Shown: positions 17,527-26,911, counted from the stretch's first letter. The stretch: DNA of 64,000 nucleotides from Lachnospiraceae bacterium MD308 (GCA_010206225.2 VIQU02000013.1:1-64000); one strand, 5' to 3'. Notes: generated by a model from the sequence alone, not told the origin. Numbers and translations are program-made.

Positions 17527-18594
17527 ATGTCAAATAAGAAAATAGCTGTGCTGTTCGGCGGACAGTCATCCGAGCACATCGTATCCTGCATGTCGGCAGC
17601 CAATGTAATTGAACAAATAGACTCTGCGCGCTATGAACTTCTGCTCATAGGAATCACCGAAGACGGCCACTGGCTCAAAGCAGATTCTTTAGAGAGTATC
17701 CGCTCCGGTGCTTGGAAGGACAGTCGGATAGAAGCCATAATCTCACCGGATGCCACAAAAAAATGTGTCATTCTGAATGACGGCGCAAATATTACAACCG
17801 TAAAAATTGACGCTGCATTCCCTGTTCTCCACGGTCCTTACGGAGAAGACGGGACTGTTCAGGGACTATTTGAGCTGGCCCATATTCCGTATGTGGGCTG
17901 CGGCGTCCTCTCTTCCGCCGTATCTATGGATAAATTATATACAAAGATCATTGTAGATGACCTTGGCATTTGTCAGGCGGATTATGTCCCGGTTATGAGC
18001 TGGCGCATGAGAGACGACATGGAAGGAACTGTCCGGCAGATCGAAGAAAAATTTGCTTATCCGGTGTTTATAAAGCCTTCCAATGCAGGTTCTTCCAGAG
18101 GTGTCAGCAAAGCGGAAAACCGTCAGCAGTTAATTGCCGGCCTGAAGGAAGCGGCCCGCCACGACCGCAAGATTCTCGTGGAGGAGATGATCTTCGGTCA
18201 CGAAATCGAGTGCGCAGTACTTGGCGGCGGACAAAAACCGGTTCTCTCTTCCGGTGTCGGCGAGATTCTCGCTGCGGCAGACTTCTATGACTTTGAAGCC
18301 AAATACTTTAACGAAGAATCCCGCACTGTAATAAATCCCAAACTTCCAGAAGGATCTGCCGAGCAGGTAAAAAAAGCTGCTGAAAGAATTTTTAATGCGG
18401 TAGACGGCTATGGTCTTGCCCGTGTAGATTTCTTTGTAACCAGCAAAGGAAAGGTGATCTTCAATGAAATCAACACCCTGCCCGGCTTTACTGCTATCAG
18501 CATGTATCCGATGCTTTGGGAAGCTTCCGGAGTTCCAAAAAGTGAATTGATTGACCGGCTTATCAGCCTTGCCTTTGAACGAAGCTTTGTGTAA
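17527..18594 (+). CDS. ddl: D-alanine--D-alanine ligase
   Basis: ATP-grasp enzyme that joins two D-alanines for the peptidoglycan precursor in the cytoplasm. 355 residues. The N-terminal motif is VLFGGQSSEHIVSC, the pentapeptide region is HGPYGEDGTVQGLFEL, the ATP-grasp core is VFIKPSNAGSSRGVSK, and the metal-binding end is FNEINTLPGFTAISMYP. The last motif, with an aromatic in the YxxxK-type loop region, fits a D-Ala-D-Ala rather than a D-Ala-D-Lac enzyme, but this is not certain by eye. Single gene with a consensus promoter and AGAAAGGAT site. Confidence 0.95.
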   Translation: MSNKKIAVLFGGQSSEHIVSCMSAANVIEQIDSARYELLLIGITEDGHWLKADSLESIRSGAWKDSRIEAIISPDATKKCVILNDGANITTVKIDAAFPVLHGPYGEDGTVQGLFELAHIPYVGCGVLSSAVSMDKLYTKIIVDDLGICQADYVPVMSWRMRDDMEGTVRQIEEKFAYPVFIKPSNAGSSRGVSKAENRQQLIAGLKEAARHDRKILVEEMIFGHEIECAVLGGGQKPVLSSGVGEILAAADFYDFEAKYFNEESRTVINPKLPEGSAEQVKKAAERIFNAVDGYGLARVDFFVTSKGKVIFNEINTLPGFTAISMYPMLWEASGVPKSELIDRLISLAFERSFV

Positions 18595-18650
18595 CCCTAA
18601 AAATCAATGTATGTCGATATCCAGCGATGAAGAATACGACGAGGAAGAAT

Positions 18651-18693
18651 AGACCGGTACACAGGGACTTAATTCGTCCCCATGTACTGGTCT
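18651..18693. terminator. convergent terminator after ddl
   Basis: AGACCGGTACA pairs with TGTACTGGTCT. The right arm contains the last codons of the TRAP binding-protein remnant on the other strand, so the hairpin may act in both directions. Confidence 0.55.
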
Positions 18694-19427
18694 GCTATTT
18701 TCCCGAAAACATTTTTTCGTATATCTTTATAGACAGATACAGAAGCCTTTACCATATCTTCTCTCGTCTTCGCATCAAGATCTATAATCTTTGTCCCATT
18801 TTTCTCTATCTCTTCCGCTCGTTCACTGATTCTCTCATCAGATGCTTTTCTGGAATAATCCTTCGCTGTCTTCTGGGCTCTCATGAGTATCATCCTGTCT
18901 TCCTCCGAAAGTTCCCCAAAAAACTTTTCGCTGACGATCAACGAAATCAAATGAGGCAGATGATTCGTATTCACCACATAATCCTGCTGCTCGTACAGAC
19001 GGTTGGATACGATCACCTCATATGGATTTTCCTGCGCATCAATGGTATGCTGCTGCAGTTCCACCATGTCCCGTACCTCGTCAAGATTTTCAAACAGGCA
19101 GGGCGCATCAAATACTGCTGTATCCGGGATAAAATTCACCTGCGGCGCCGTATTCTGCACGACAAATAGGATATCACCGTCATAACAACTCTCTAAAAGC
19201 TCTCTGTCGCCTCCCAGCACGCTGTTGGCATACACTTGAATCTTTATCCGTCCGCCGCTTAAAGCATCCACTTCTTCCGCGAATTTTTCAGCATAAATTT
19301 GCGTCACAGTATCTTCGGGACTGGCTGTCGCCAACGGATAGGCATACCGCTGCCCTGTATCCGCCGCACATCCGGCAAGAATCAGAAAAAGCGAGACCGC
19401 AAAGCCTGCATGAATCCATCTTTTCAT
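18669..19427 (-). pseudogene. dctP: TRAP dicarboxylate-type binding lipoprotein (DctP), internally deleted
   Basis: The frame is open from a lipoprotein signal (MKRWIHAGFAVSLFLILAGC) to the stop, 252 residues, but DctP proteins are about 330. The break is clear: NLDEVRDMVE, which normally precedes the central ligand domain, is joined directly to LQQHTIDAQENPYEVIVSN, the late hinge motif. Some 70-80 residues, including the usual Arg of the carboxylate-binding site, are absent. It could still be made but is unlikely to bind ligand. The start has AAGGAGGCG before it. Last gene of the decayed TRAP set. Confidence 0.75.
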
Positions 19428-19447
19428 ATTAATCTGCGCCTCCTTCA

Positions 19448-19925
19448 CTAAAGCAATGCCAGACTGAGGGCCGGCACAAATGTAATCACAAGCAATGCGA
19501 TCAGAAAATAGATGATCATTGGCATCGCCTGCTTTGCAATGTTCATAATCGGTATCTCCACCAGCGATGGGGCTACGAACAGATTCACACCAATTGGCGG
19601 CGTCACAAAACCAATCGCCAGATTTACTACCATGATGATACCAAAATGCACCGGCGACACACCAGCGGCTGTGACGATCGGCATAAGAATCGGCGTAAGA
19701 ATCAGAATTGCCGGAGTCGTATCCATCACCATCCCCACTGCCAGCAGGAATAGGTTAATCACAAACAGGAGAACTACCTTATTCGTAAATTTCGCCAGAA
19801 TCCCCGGTATAATTCCCGCAAGAAACAGATCGCTGACAGAAGCGCCCGGCAGCACAGACACCACAGAAAGGGAGATAGATATCGGTATAGCTATCACTAA
19901 GCAGACTACAAAAATTAAAAATACT
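19448..19925 (-). pseudogene. dctM: TRAP transporter large permease (DctM) with multiple deletions
   Basis: Only about 150-160 of the usual 425 residues remain, in at least three joined pieces: an N-terminal piece (VVFLIFVVCLVIAIPISISL), a short middle piece (SDLFLAGIIPGIL), and the C-terminal piece (NKVVLLFVINLFLLAVG.. through TPPIGVNLFVA). All are in one frame, which gives a deceptively clean small open frame. The 5' end is fused to the DctQ start. Not a functional permease. Confidence 0.75.
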
Positions 19926-19998
19926 ACATGGCTCCAAGGAATACCAGCATAAGAAATTCCTCAATATTGTCATCCAGCCAATGTATTATTTTTTTCAT
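19924..19998 (-). pseudogene. dctQ: 5' stub of the TRAP small permease (DctQ)
   Basis: ATG at 19998 begins MKKIIHWLDDNIEEFLMLVF, the normal DctQ N-terminus, and stops after 24 codons where the sequence continues as the DctM N-terminus in another frame. Some 400 nt of dctQ, plus the dctM start, appear to have been deleted. Confidence 0.65.
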
Positions 19999-20013
19999 CC
20001 TGTACCTTGAAAC

Positions 20014-20775
20014 TCATAAGCTCTTATGTAAAAGACTTAACACAGTCTTTAAATCCTCTACGCCCATCTGTCCCGGCGCGGATGCTTTCCCCGCAGCTCC
20101 AAAGGTCAGAGCCGAGCCAAATACCTCGCCGCACAGTCTGCTGACCACGCCCGTGCCTGCCATAGACATGGTGATGATCGGACGGTCTGCATACTCAGAA
20201 TACATTTCCTCTGTAGCCGCAAGCAGTGTCAGTACATCTTTTTTATTCTGAGGCATGACTGCGATCTTTGGGATGTCCGCCCCTGACTCCTGCATCTTGC
20301 GAAGCCTTGATACGATTTCCTCTTTTGCAGGCGTCTTATGGAAATCATGGTTGGAAGCCACTACCTTAACGCCACACTCATGAGCCGCTTTGACGATTGC
20401 TGTTACCGCATCATCTCCTGTAAATGCTTCTACGTCCACCATATCAATATACCCGGTCTTTGCCGCCTTCTGGTTAAGCTCAACGTAAGCTTGCTTTTCA
20501 ATCGCTTTCTCTCCGCCCTCTTTTGCCGTACGGAAGGTAAACAAAATCGGCGTATCGCCAAGTACATTTCTAAGCTCTTTCGCTGTCTCTTCTACCTTTT
20601 CAAAAACAAATACATCCTCAAACCAGTCTGCCCGCCATTCGACAACATCTGCTCCGATAGCGCCGATATTTTTTCCGGATTCTAATATCTCTTCTCTTGT
20701 GATGCCTACGATGGGCACACAGATTTTCGGTATGCCTTCCCCGATTTTTACATTTCTTACTACTACTGTATTCAT
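20014..20775 (-). CDS. aroD: 3-dehydroquinate dehydratase, type I
   Basis: Converts 3-dehydroquinate to 3-dehydroshikimate through a Schiff base in a cytoplasmic TIM barrel. 253 residues, full length. Active-site motifs are intact: ADVVEWRADWFE, the catalytic His in VVASNHDFHKTP, the Schiff-base Lys in DIPKIAVMPQN, and the closing GSALTFGAAGKASAPGQ. AAAGGAGAG precedes the ATG. It sits in an otherwise ruined cluster (MFS and TRAP transporters, flavin oxidoreductase), which suggests the locus once served quinate or shikimate catabolism rather than aromatic biosynthesis (inference). It may persist because it can still supply the biosynthetic step. Confidence 0.92.
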   Translation of the reverse strand: MNTVVVRNVKIGEGIPKICVPIVGITREEILESGKNIGAIGADVVEWRADWFEDVFVFEKVEETAKELRNVLGDTPILFTFRTAKEGGEKAIEKQAYVELNQKAAKTGYIDMVDVEAFTGDDAVTAIVKAAHECGVKVVASNHDFHKTPAKEEIVSRLRKMQESGADIPKIAVMPQNKKDVLTLLAATEEMYSEYADRPIITMSMAGTGVVSRLCGEVFGSALTFGAAGKASAPGQMGVEDLKTVLSLLHKSL

Positions 20776-20797
20776 AACCTGTCTCTCCTTTCAGCTT

Positions 20798-21645
20798 TTA
20801 CTTCGCACTTTCCGCGTTTTTTAAAAGAGTTCCATATCTTGCATTTACAAAAATCGCAAGAACGACTCCGATTATTGTAATTATGATATTCATCATGATC
20901 ACGCCTGTGGCCGTCATCTTGGACGCCGCACTGAGAATCGTATAATTGCAGAGACTCGATGCAATCATGACAAAACTTGTAATCGTCCCCTTAATCTTCG
21001 GGAACAAATCATTGACCGTAGCCGTTGCCATCTGCAGCACGCCGCCTGCTGCCGCATAGCCGATCACAAACGCACCGATATAACAGATCATCGGACTCTT
21101 CATCATGTACACTAACACTAACATTATGACAGAAATCGCAGGATAAATCACAAGAAATCTTACTTGTTTGAATTTTGTGATCAAAATGCTTGTGACAACG
21201 AGGGCAGCCATCGTACCGGCGGAATAGTAAGTCTGCATAATGGACACCGACTCAGACGGAATTCCGGCAACCTCCTTTCCAAAGGTCTGCGCGCAATTCA
21301 GCCAGAGTTGGAAGGTAGCCGTACTTGTAAATCCAATTAAAATAAGAGCGATACTCTCCACAGAAAAATGAGCATTTTTCAGATTCTGTATAAAGGACTC
21401 TGATTTCCCGCTCTCGGATTCTGCCGGAAACGGTGCAAAGACAGCTAGAACGCCAAGCACCGCAATCACAACGCCGGCTGCAAGCGGAAGCATCAGATAG
21501 GACGTCTTCGTTCCCACTACGCATCCTAAGAAAAACGGCATCAAAAGCTGTGCGATTGAGATAAAAAATTTGATTCCCATCGTCGCAATTCCTGTGTATT
21601 TATTGATTATCCACCGGGCAGGCAAGTTAAAGAACCTGTTTGTAT
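20798..21645 (-). pseudogene. MFS transporter lacking its first third
   Basis: From about 21645 to the stop the sequence is a clean major-facilitator protein, helices 5-12, starting near NRFFNLPARWI and including QLLMPFFLG and the C-terminal half (IGYAAAGGVLQMATATVNDLFP). The first four helices are absent: the same frame continues upstream only as the complement of an oxidoreductase fragment on the other strand. Homology is of the anion/oxalate-like MFS kind by eye. Upstream of aroD in the same direction. Confidence 0.75.
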
Positions 21646-21650
21646 TCCCC

Positions 21651-22070
21651 GGAACTGAAGCTACACCGGAATTTGTAAAAAATCTCAAGCCAAACATTAT
21701 CGTAAACGCTGCCTGCTCCGGCCCTCTCCTTCCGCCAATTGCAGGGCTGCATGAGAATCTCGGCAAAGAGGGCAGCAAGGTATATTCTATTCTGGATATG
21801 ATCGAGAACATCAACAGTTATCCAGATGATATGACCGGCAAGAAAGTTGCTGTTATCGGCGGAGGAGCAGTTGGCCTTGACGTAGTGGAATTTTTCGCTC
21901 CGAGAGGAGCAGAAGTATCAATCGTGGAAATGCTCCCAGCCATTGGGAACGGTATCGACCCGGTCTCTAAAGTCGGCACATTTGCCATGATGGAAAAATA
22001 CGGCGTCCGTCAGATGACAAAGACCGCTTTAAAAGAAGTCCGTCCGAATTCCTTCTATGTGGAAACTCCA
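21651..22070 (+). pseudogene. internal fragment of an NADH:flavin oxidoreductase / dienoyl-CoA reductase-like enzyme
   Basis: About 140 residues of the FAD/NAD half of an Old-Yellow-Enzyme-type oxidoreductase: GTEATPEFVKNLKP, then the Rossmann motif KKVAVIGGGAVGLDVVEFFA, then VSIVEMLPAIGNGIDPVSK. The FMN barrel upstream and the C-terminal end are missing; a continuing open frame at either side is not homologous. It abuts the truncated MFS gene head to head, marking a deletion or inversion junction near 21645. Confidence 0.8.
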
Positions 22071-22109
22071 AAAACGTGGGTTTTTATAAAAAGTGTATAT
22101 CCCTCCAAA

Positions 22110-22139
22110 GAAGCCGGACAGTCTGATATGTCCGGCTTC
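22110..22139. terminator. terminator hairpin after the AraC gene
   Basis: Perfect arms GAAGCCGGACA / TGTCCGGCTTC with an 8-nt loop, just past the AraC stop. The T-run is short (TTCTTT) in both directions. Confidence 0.6.
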
Positions 22140-22144
22140 TTTGC

Positions 22145-23044
22145 CTACACCTTAAGCCTCCGGTAGCCGTTCGGCGTGATATGATGATATGCCTTGAATA
22201 TCTTACAAAAATAGCTGCTGGTTCCAAATCCTGTCTCCACAGCAATCTCAAGTATGCTCTTATCAGTATACCACAAAAGCTCCTGTGCCTTCTGAAGCCG
22301 GATTGAGATGATTAGATTCCCCGGCGTGATCCCCAAAGTATTCTGAAATATCCGGTAGCACTCCCTTTCACTGATATGAACCGCCTGCGCCAGATCCTTC
22401 GCCGTAATTTTTTCATTATAATATTCTCCAATCACGGCCAGAATCTTCTTGATCCGTTCGTCCGTCTCATAATCATAGTTTTTTTCATTCTCCTCACTCT
22501 CCATCGCCCATGAATAAACTGTCTCCCATAATTCAGAAAAGAGACTCCTGATACGCATTTCAAAGAATGGCTCTTTCTTCAGAACCATTTCCTCACACCG
22601 GTATAATTTATCTAAAAATACATCATGCTCCTTACTGCCCCGATACAAAGGCAGCACATCTAAAGATTTCCTTTCTTTGACAGGCTTTACATATTTGATA
22701 TCATAGATACTTCCGGGATAACCTGCCAGAAAAGTTCTGTCAAAAAACTGCGAACTCAGTCTCACTTCGGAAGCTGGTTCCATAGCCTGAAGATAATGCA
22801 GTACTCCTGAATTAATAAATATCCCGTCCCCTTCTCCCAGCATAAATTCATGACAGTTCGTCTTATACAGAATCCTGCCTCCGGTAACACAGCCAAATTC
22901 AAACTCATCATGCCAGTGCCACGGAATATCAAACCAGATACTCTTTTGCGGTTCCGGCGTGTACAATCCATAATGCAGCATCTGACTCTGAAAGACAATG
23001 CGCTCCTTTTTTCTCTCATCCAGATTAAATTTCTTTTCTTCCAT
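22145..23044 (-). CDS. AraC-family regulator
   Basis: 299-residue regulator with an N-terminal cupin (PWHWHDEFEFGCVTGGRI) for ligand sensing and a C-terminal pair of helix-turn-helices (ITAKDLAQAVHISERECYRIFQ and the closing IAVETGFGTSSYFCKIFK..TPNGYRR motif). GAGAGGAGC precedes the ATG. It is divergent from the beta-helix glycosidase gene, which it most likely activates in response to a plant-glycan breakdown product. The ligand is unknown. Confidence 0.92.
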   Translation of the reverse strand: MEEKKFNLDERKKERIVFQSQMLHYGLYTPEPQKSIWFDIPWHWHDEFEFGCVTGGRILYKTNCHEFMLGEGDGIFINSGVLHYLQAMEPASEVRLSSQFFDRTFLAGYPGSIYDIKYVKPVKERKSLDVLPLYRGSKEHDVFLDKLYRCEEMVLKKEPFFEMRIRSLFSELWETVYSWAMESEENEKNYDYETDERIKKILAVIGEYYNEKITAKDLAQAVHISERECYRIFQNTLGITPGNLIISIRLQKAQELLWYTDKSILEIAVETGFGTSSYFCKIFKAYHHITPNGYRRLKV

Positions 23045-23210
23045 ACCGCTCCTCTCTTCCTCATCCCCGGAAAATTATTTCTCACGGTTCTCAAATATTC
23101 TGGCGGAATTATTACATTTTTAGTCAGCATATTTATTTAATCCCATTTTTTACAGCAGTATAATTATATTAATATCTATCACAAAAAGTCAAGATAACAG
23201 GAGGTTTTTC

Positions 23211-25223
23211 ATGATTTATTATGTATCGGCCAATGCTTCCAGACACGGCAGCGGCACAAAGGAACAACCATTTCAGACAATCAGCCAGGCTGCGGCAATC
23301 GCCCTTCCGGGAGATGAAGTTATCGCAGCGCCCGGCATCTACCGGGAATACGTTAATCCGGCTTTCGGAGGCACAGACGAAAATCATCGCATCATTTACC
23401 GCAGCGAGGTCCCTCTTGGCGCTGTCATCACTGGTGCAGAACCAGTAAAGAACTGGATACAATATGACGGTTCCATATGGATGGCACGCATCCATAACGG
23501 CATTTTCGGCAGCTACAACCCTTACACCACCGTGATCAAAGGAGACTGGTATAACGCCGTGACGCCCGCCCATACAGGTGAAGTCTACCTGAACGGTAAA
23601 TCTTTATATGAAGCAGCATCCCTCGAAGAAGTAATACACCCAACTGTATGCAAAAGCTCATGGGATCCTGATTTTACCATTTATAAATGGTATACAGAGC
23701 AGGACAGCGATTACACTGTAATCTACGCAAATTTCCATGATTTTTTACCAAATGAAGAAAATGTGGAGATCAATGTACGCCGCAATTGTTTCTATCCGGA
23801 TAAGACGGGCAGGGGATATATCACCCTTTCCGGTTTCACCGTAAAACAGGCTGCTACAACATGGGCGCCGCCGACTGCCTATCAGGAAGGCATGGTAGGC
23901 CCTCACTGGTCTAAGGGCTGGATCATCGAAGACTGTGAGATCTCTCATGCCAAATGCTCCGGTATCTCTCTTGGTAAATACCTGCAGCCTAACAATGAAA
24001 ATAAATGGACGACCAAATTATATAAGGACGGTACACAGACTGAGCGTGACGCAATCTGTCAGGCACAGAGAGAAGGCTGGACGAAGGAAAATATCGGCTC
24101 TCATACTGTACGCCGCTGCAATATCCACGACTGCGGACAGACAGGTATTGTCGGACATCTGGGTGGCGTATTCTCTGTCATTGAGGATAATCATATCCAC
24201 CACATCAACAACAAACAAAACCTTGCCGGCGCTGAAATCGGCGGTATTAAAATGCACGCAGCCATCGACGTGATCATCCGCAGAAATCATTTTCATCACT
24301 GCACCAGAGGACTCTGGCTTGACTGGCAGGCACAGGGCACCCGCGTAACGCAAAATCTCTTCCACGACAATGTCCCGCCGAAAGGTACAGCGATTGCGGA
24401 CGAACTTGCACTGGCCGAAGATATTTTCATCGAAGTATCACACGGTCCGACGCTGATTGACAATAATCTCCTGTTATCTGACTGCTCTGCTCGCATCAGT
24501 ACTCAGGGAATCGCCTTTGTCCACAATCTAATCACCGGCTCCTTCACATGGGTAGGAGACGGGACTGATAATGGCGGCCGCAGGCTCCCGACTCCGAGGT
24601 ACACGCCGTACCACGTGCCGCACCGCACGGAAGTCGCCGGATTTATGACCTTCCTTCACGGGGATGCGCGTTTTTACAACAATATCTTCGTGCAGAAAGA
24701 TATCCGCGAAGATTTAGTTGCTTACGCGAAAGAAAAAGAACTCTTTGAACCTTGTAAGTATCAGTTTATATGCGGAACAAAGCCTTATGACGGATATCCG
24801 ACGTCAGAAACTTATTTCTCCCAGTTCACACCGGAAACAGCTGTCGACCACTACGGAAAAGACATCTATTACGACCATCTTCCGATCTATACGGGAGGCA
24901 ATGTATATTTTAACGGTTCTCTTCCCTGTGACAATGAAGAAAACTATAAGATAGATACGGAGCATAAAATTACTGTCTCCCTGACAGAAGAAAATGGAAG
25001 ATATAAGCTTAACACGAACCTTTATGATTTTCTCCCAAAGTTCGAGACACCTTTTGTAAGCACCGAAACCTTGGGTGAAGCCTTCGAACCAGAGCAAAAA
25101 TTTGAAGCGCCGGACGGAACGCCGATCGTATTTAAGTATGATTATTTTGGAAAAGAAAGAGAGCTTATGCCCCTTGCAGGTCCATTTGCCTGCGGGTGTG
25201 AGGCAGAAGAAGTTTTAGCTTAA
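23211..25223 (+). CDS. right-handed beta-helix glycosidase, GH120-like (beta-xylosidase type)
   Basis: 670 residues without a signal peptide, so probably intracellular. It starts MIYYVSANASRHGSGTKEQP and carries the pattern GDEVIAAPGIYREYVNP seen at the start of GH120 beta-xylosidases, then many short parallel-helix coils (for example VRRCNIHDCGQTGIVGHLGG). Conserved acids that may be catalytic are in GLWLDWQAQG (about 371) and IFIEVSHGP (about 408), but I cannot assign the pair with confidence. Length matches GH120. AGGAGGT sits seven bases before the ATG. Paired with a divergent AraC regulator. Other beta-helix glycosidase families are possible. Confidence 0.65.
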   Translation: MIYYVSANASRHGSGTKEQPFQTISQAAAIALPGDEVIAAPGIYREYVNPAFGGTDENHRIIYRSEVPLGAVITGAEPVKNWIQYDGSIWMARIHNGIFGSYNPYTTVIKGDWYNAVTPAHTGEVYLNGKSLYEAASLEEVIHPTVCKSSWDPDFTIYKWYTEQDSDYTVIYANFHDFLPNEENVEINVRRNCFYPDKTGRGYITLSGFTVKQAATTWAPPTAYQEGMVGPHWSKGWIIEDCEISHAKCSGISLGKYLQPNNENKWTTKLYKDGTQTERDAICQAQREGWTKENIGSHTVRRCNIHDCGQTGIVGHLGGVFSVIEDNHIHHINNKQNLAGAEIGGIKMHAAIDVIIRRNHFHHCTRGLWLDWQAQGTRVTQNLFHDNVPPKGTAIADELALAEDIFIEVSHGPTLIDNNLLLSDCSARISTQGIAFVHNLITGSFTWVGDGTDNGGRRLPTPRYTPYHVPHRTEVAGFMTFLHGDARFYNNIFVQKDIREDLVAYAKEKELFEPCKYQFICGTKPYDGYPTSETYFSQFTPETAVDHYGKDIYYDHLPIYTGGNVYFNGSLPCDNEENYKIDTEHKITVSLTEENGRYKLNTNLYDFLPKFETPFVSTETLGEAFEPEQKFEAPDGTPIVFKYDYFGKERELMPLAGPFACGCEAEEVLA

Positions 25224-25270
25224 TTTTTCTGCACGCTTTCTGGGATTTTGTGCGCGATCCTCCCCTTCGC

Positions 25271-25299
25271 TTGTTTCTCAATTTTTCAATTGTTATACT
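25271..25299 (+). promoter_or_regulatory. promoter with no recognisable gene
   Basis: TTGTTT, 17-nt spacer, TATACT, about 20 nt ahead of a near-ideal AAGGAGGAGGT and an ATG at 25322. Confidence 0.45.
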
Positions 25300-25321
25300 G
25301 GAAACATGCGAAGGAGGAGGT

Positions 25322-25498
25322 ATGATTTTGAAATTAGGTTTTATGAAATGGATTTTTCTCAAGCTCGGCTTCAGCTCTATTTTCTCGGTATCTGACACCG
25401 GATACATTGATGATAGATATATCATAGCATTGTCAAAATCTGATTCCTATAAAATAAAATGTCAATTTTCTATAAATTTCTTACCTTTGTTTTACTAA
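25322..25498 (+). CDS. 58-codon frame behind a good promoter, possibly a gene stub
   Basis: Begins MILKLGFMKWIFLKLGFSSI. The initiation signals are among the best in the window, but the product has no recognisable domain and its latter half looks random. It may be the start of a deleted gene or a small membrane-active peptide. The gap between the beta-helix gene and the chromate transporter (25224-25787) otherwise holds only this and the frame on the other strand. Confidence 0.3.
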   Translation: MILKLGFMKWIFLKLGFSSIFSVSDTGYIDDRYIIALSKSDSYKIKCQFSINFLPLFY

Positions 25499-25771
25499 AA
25501 TTATAATCCGAGTAAGACAGCAAAAAAGACAGCTTTTTCGTTATTAACTGCCTTTTTCTTGCTGCCGTTTTATAAGCAGATAATAACTCATACCTTGATA
25601 TATCAAAAAATCCCCTGACAATCCGCCGGGGGAATATCTGTCTTTTCAAAGACAATATCATTGCTTCATTTAGTGGAACTTCTAAGTTTGCTATATCCGT
25701 GTACATAAGTATTGAATCATTTGCAGAATATATTTTTCCGAACCTATAAAAGCACCTTTTATGTATTTCAT
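25470..25771 (-). pseudogene. small unknown gene, probably frameshifted
   Basis: AGGAGGT and an ATG at 25771 open MKYIKGAFIGSEKYILQM.., which ends after 26 codons. The frame one base away continues well as NDSILMYTDIANLEVPLNEAM.. to 25470. Reading the two together gives about 98 residues with a natural join near 25719, so one indel is suspected. The family is not recognised. It lies just downstream of the chromate transporter genes. Confidence 0.3.
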
Positions 25772-25787
25772 GTTATACCTCCTCGTA

Positions 25788-26351
25788 TCAAACAATGGAA
25801 TACAGCAATACTCCGGCTGCGCCTGTCCCCAGCATCACATAAATTGGATTTACTTTCCATTTCCTCAAGACCAAAAAGCCAGCGGCAAAAATCATTACGG
25901 AAATTATGTTGATTCCACTCAAATCATCCGGCAGGGTTCTTTCTCCATAAAAAGCCATGATTACTAAGGTAATGCCAGCAGATGCAATCATGGCTACAAC
26001 AGCAGGGCGAAGACCTGCAAGCACCCCCTGTACCATTCTCAATCCACGAAAACGGTAATAAATATAGGCAAGTGTTATTACAATCACACAAGAGGGGAGA
26101 ATACAGCCTACGGTGGCAATAATTGCTCCCGGAATTCCTGCAACCTGAATCCCTACAAAGGTTGCTGAATTGATGGCAATCGGCCCCGGTGTCATTTCCG
26201 CAATCGTCATAATATCTGCAAATTGGGTCATCGTCAACCACGTGTGAACATCAACAACTTGATTTTGAATCAGCGGCATGGCAGCATAACCACCGCCTAT
26301 ACTAAACAACCCAATTTTGAAAAAACTACATAACAGTTCCAAATAAATCAT
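25788..26351 (-). CDS. chromate transporter family protein, second half-subunit
   Basis: 187 residues, the size of the short-chain CHR family in which two homologous half-proteins replace one long ChrA. The family opening is seen as FFKIGLFSIGGGYAAMPLIQ, then MTPGPIAINSATFVG (PGP motif) and five or six hydrophobic helices. Its ATG overlaps the stop of the preceding half by four bases. These proteins export chromate or other oxyanions in some bacteria, but the natural substrate in gut anaerobes is uncertain. Confidence 0.88.
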   Translation of the reverse strand: MIYLELLCSFFKIGLFSIGGGYAAMPLIQNQVVDVHTWLTMTQFADIMTIAEMTPGPIAINSATFVGIQVAGIPGAIIATVGCILPSCVIVITLAYIYYRFRGLRMVQGVLAGLRPAVVAMIASAGITLVIMAFYGERTLPDDLSGINIISVMIFAAGFLVLRKWKVNPIYVMLGTGAAGVLLYSIV

Positions 26352-26911
26352 GCCTGCCTCTCTTTCCTGCCAAGATACAAAGTATCAGCTGCACCAATTA
26401 TGGCACAGATTAGAATAATTAGTATAATGTTGATTTTCATGAAACGGACAGCAACAAAAGAAGCAAACAAAACAACAATCGGTAGAACCCGTTTTTTTTG
26501 GAAAATGCTTTTTCCCATTGTAATTACTGCATCACAAATTACAGCAGCTACTCCTGCAAGCATACCTGTCATAGCCATGTTGACAATTACATTATCACGA
26601 AATGCAGTATAGAAAAAAGAAATTATAGAGATGATGATGAGCGGCGGCAGCACCGTTCCCAATACCGTTATCAAAGCCCCAAACACCCCTGCCACATGAT
26701 ACCCTACAAGAATAGACGCATTGACAGCAATTGCACCGGGTGAGGATTGTGCGATTGCTGTCAAGTCCATCATTTCCTGTTCTTCTATCCAATGTAGCTC
26801 ATCAACAAATTTTTTCTGCATTAAAGGTATCATTACAAATCCACCACCGAACGTACAGGCACTTAACTGAAAAGTAGATAAAAATAGCTTTGTAAATGTA
26901 TTTTGTTTCAA
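26348..26911 (-). CDS. chromate transporter family protein, first half-subunit
   Basis: 187 residues if translation begins at TTG 26911, chosen because AAGGAGGG lies seven bases upstream; the longer frame to 27025 has no site. Motifs are FLSTFQLSACTFGGGFVMIPLMQ and SSPGAIAVNASILVG, matching the partner half. Short-chain CHR pairs are known to work as antiparallel heterodimers. A LysR remnant facing away just upstream was probably its regulator. Confidence 0.87.
   Translation of the reverse strand: MKQNTFTKLFLSTFQLSACTFGGGFVMIPLMQKKFVDELHWIEEQEMMDLTAIAQSSPGAIAVNASILVGYHVAGVFGALITVLGTVLPPLIIISIISFFYTAFRDNVIVNMAMTGMLAGVAAVICDAVITMGKSIFQKKRVLPIVVLFASFVAVRFMKINIILIILICAIIGAADTLYLGRKERQA

Noticed and set aside
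21570-22166. A 198-codon plus-strand frame as a complete protein
   Set aside because: Only its middle (about 21651-22070) resembles an oxidoreductase; the ends are complement of the MFS gene and hairpin sequence, so it is a remnant, not a gene.
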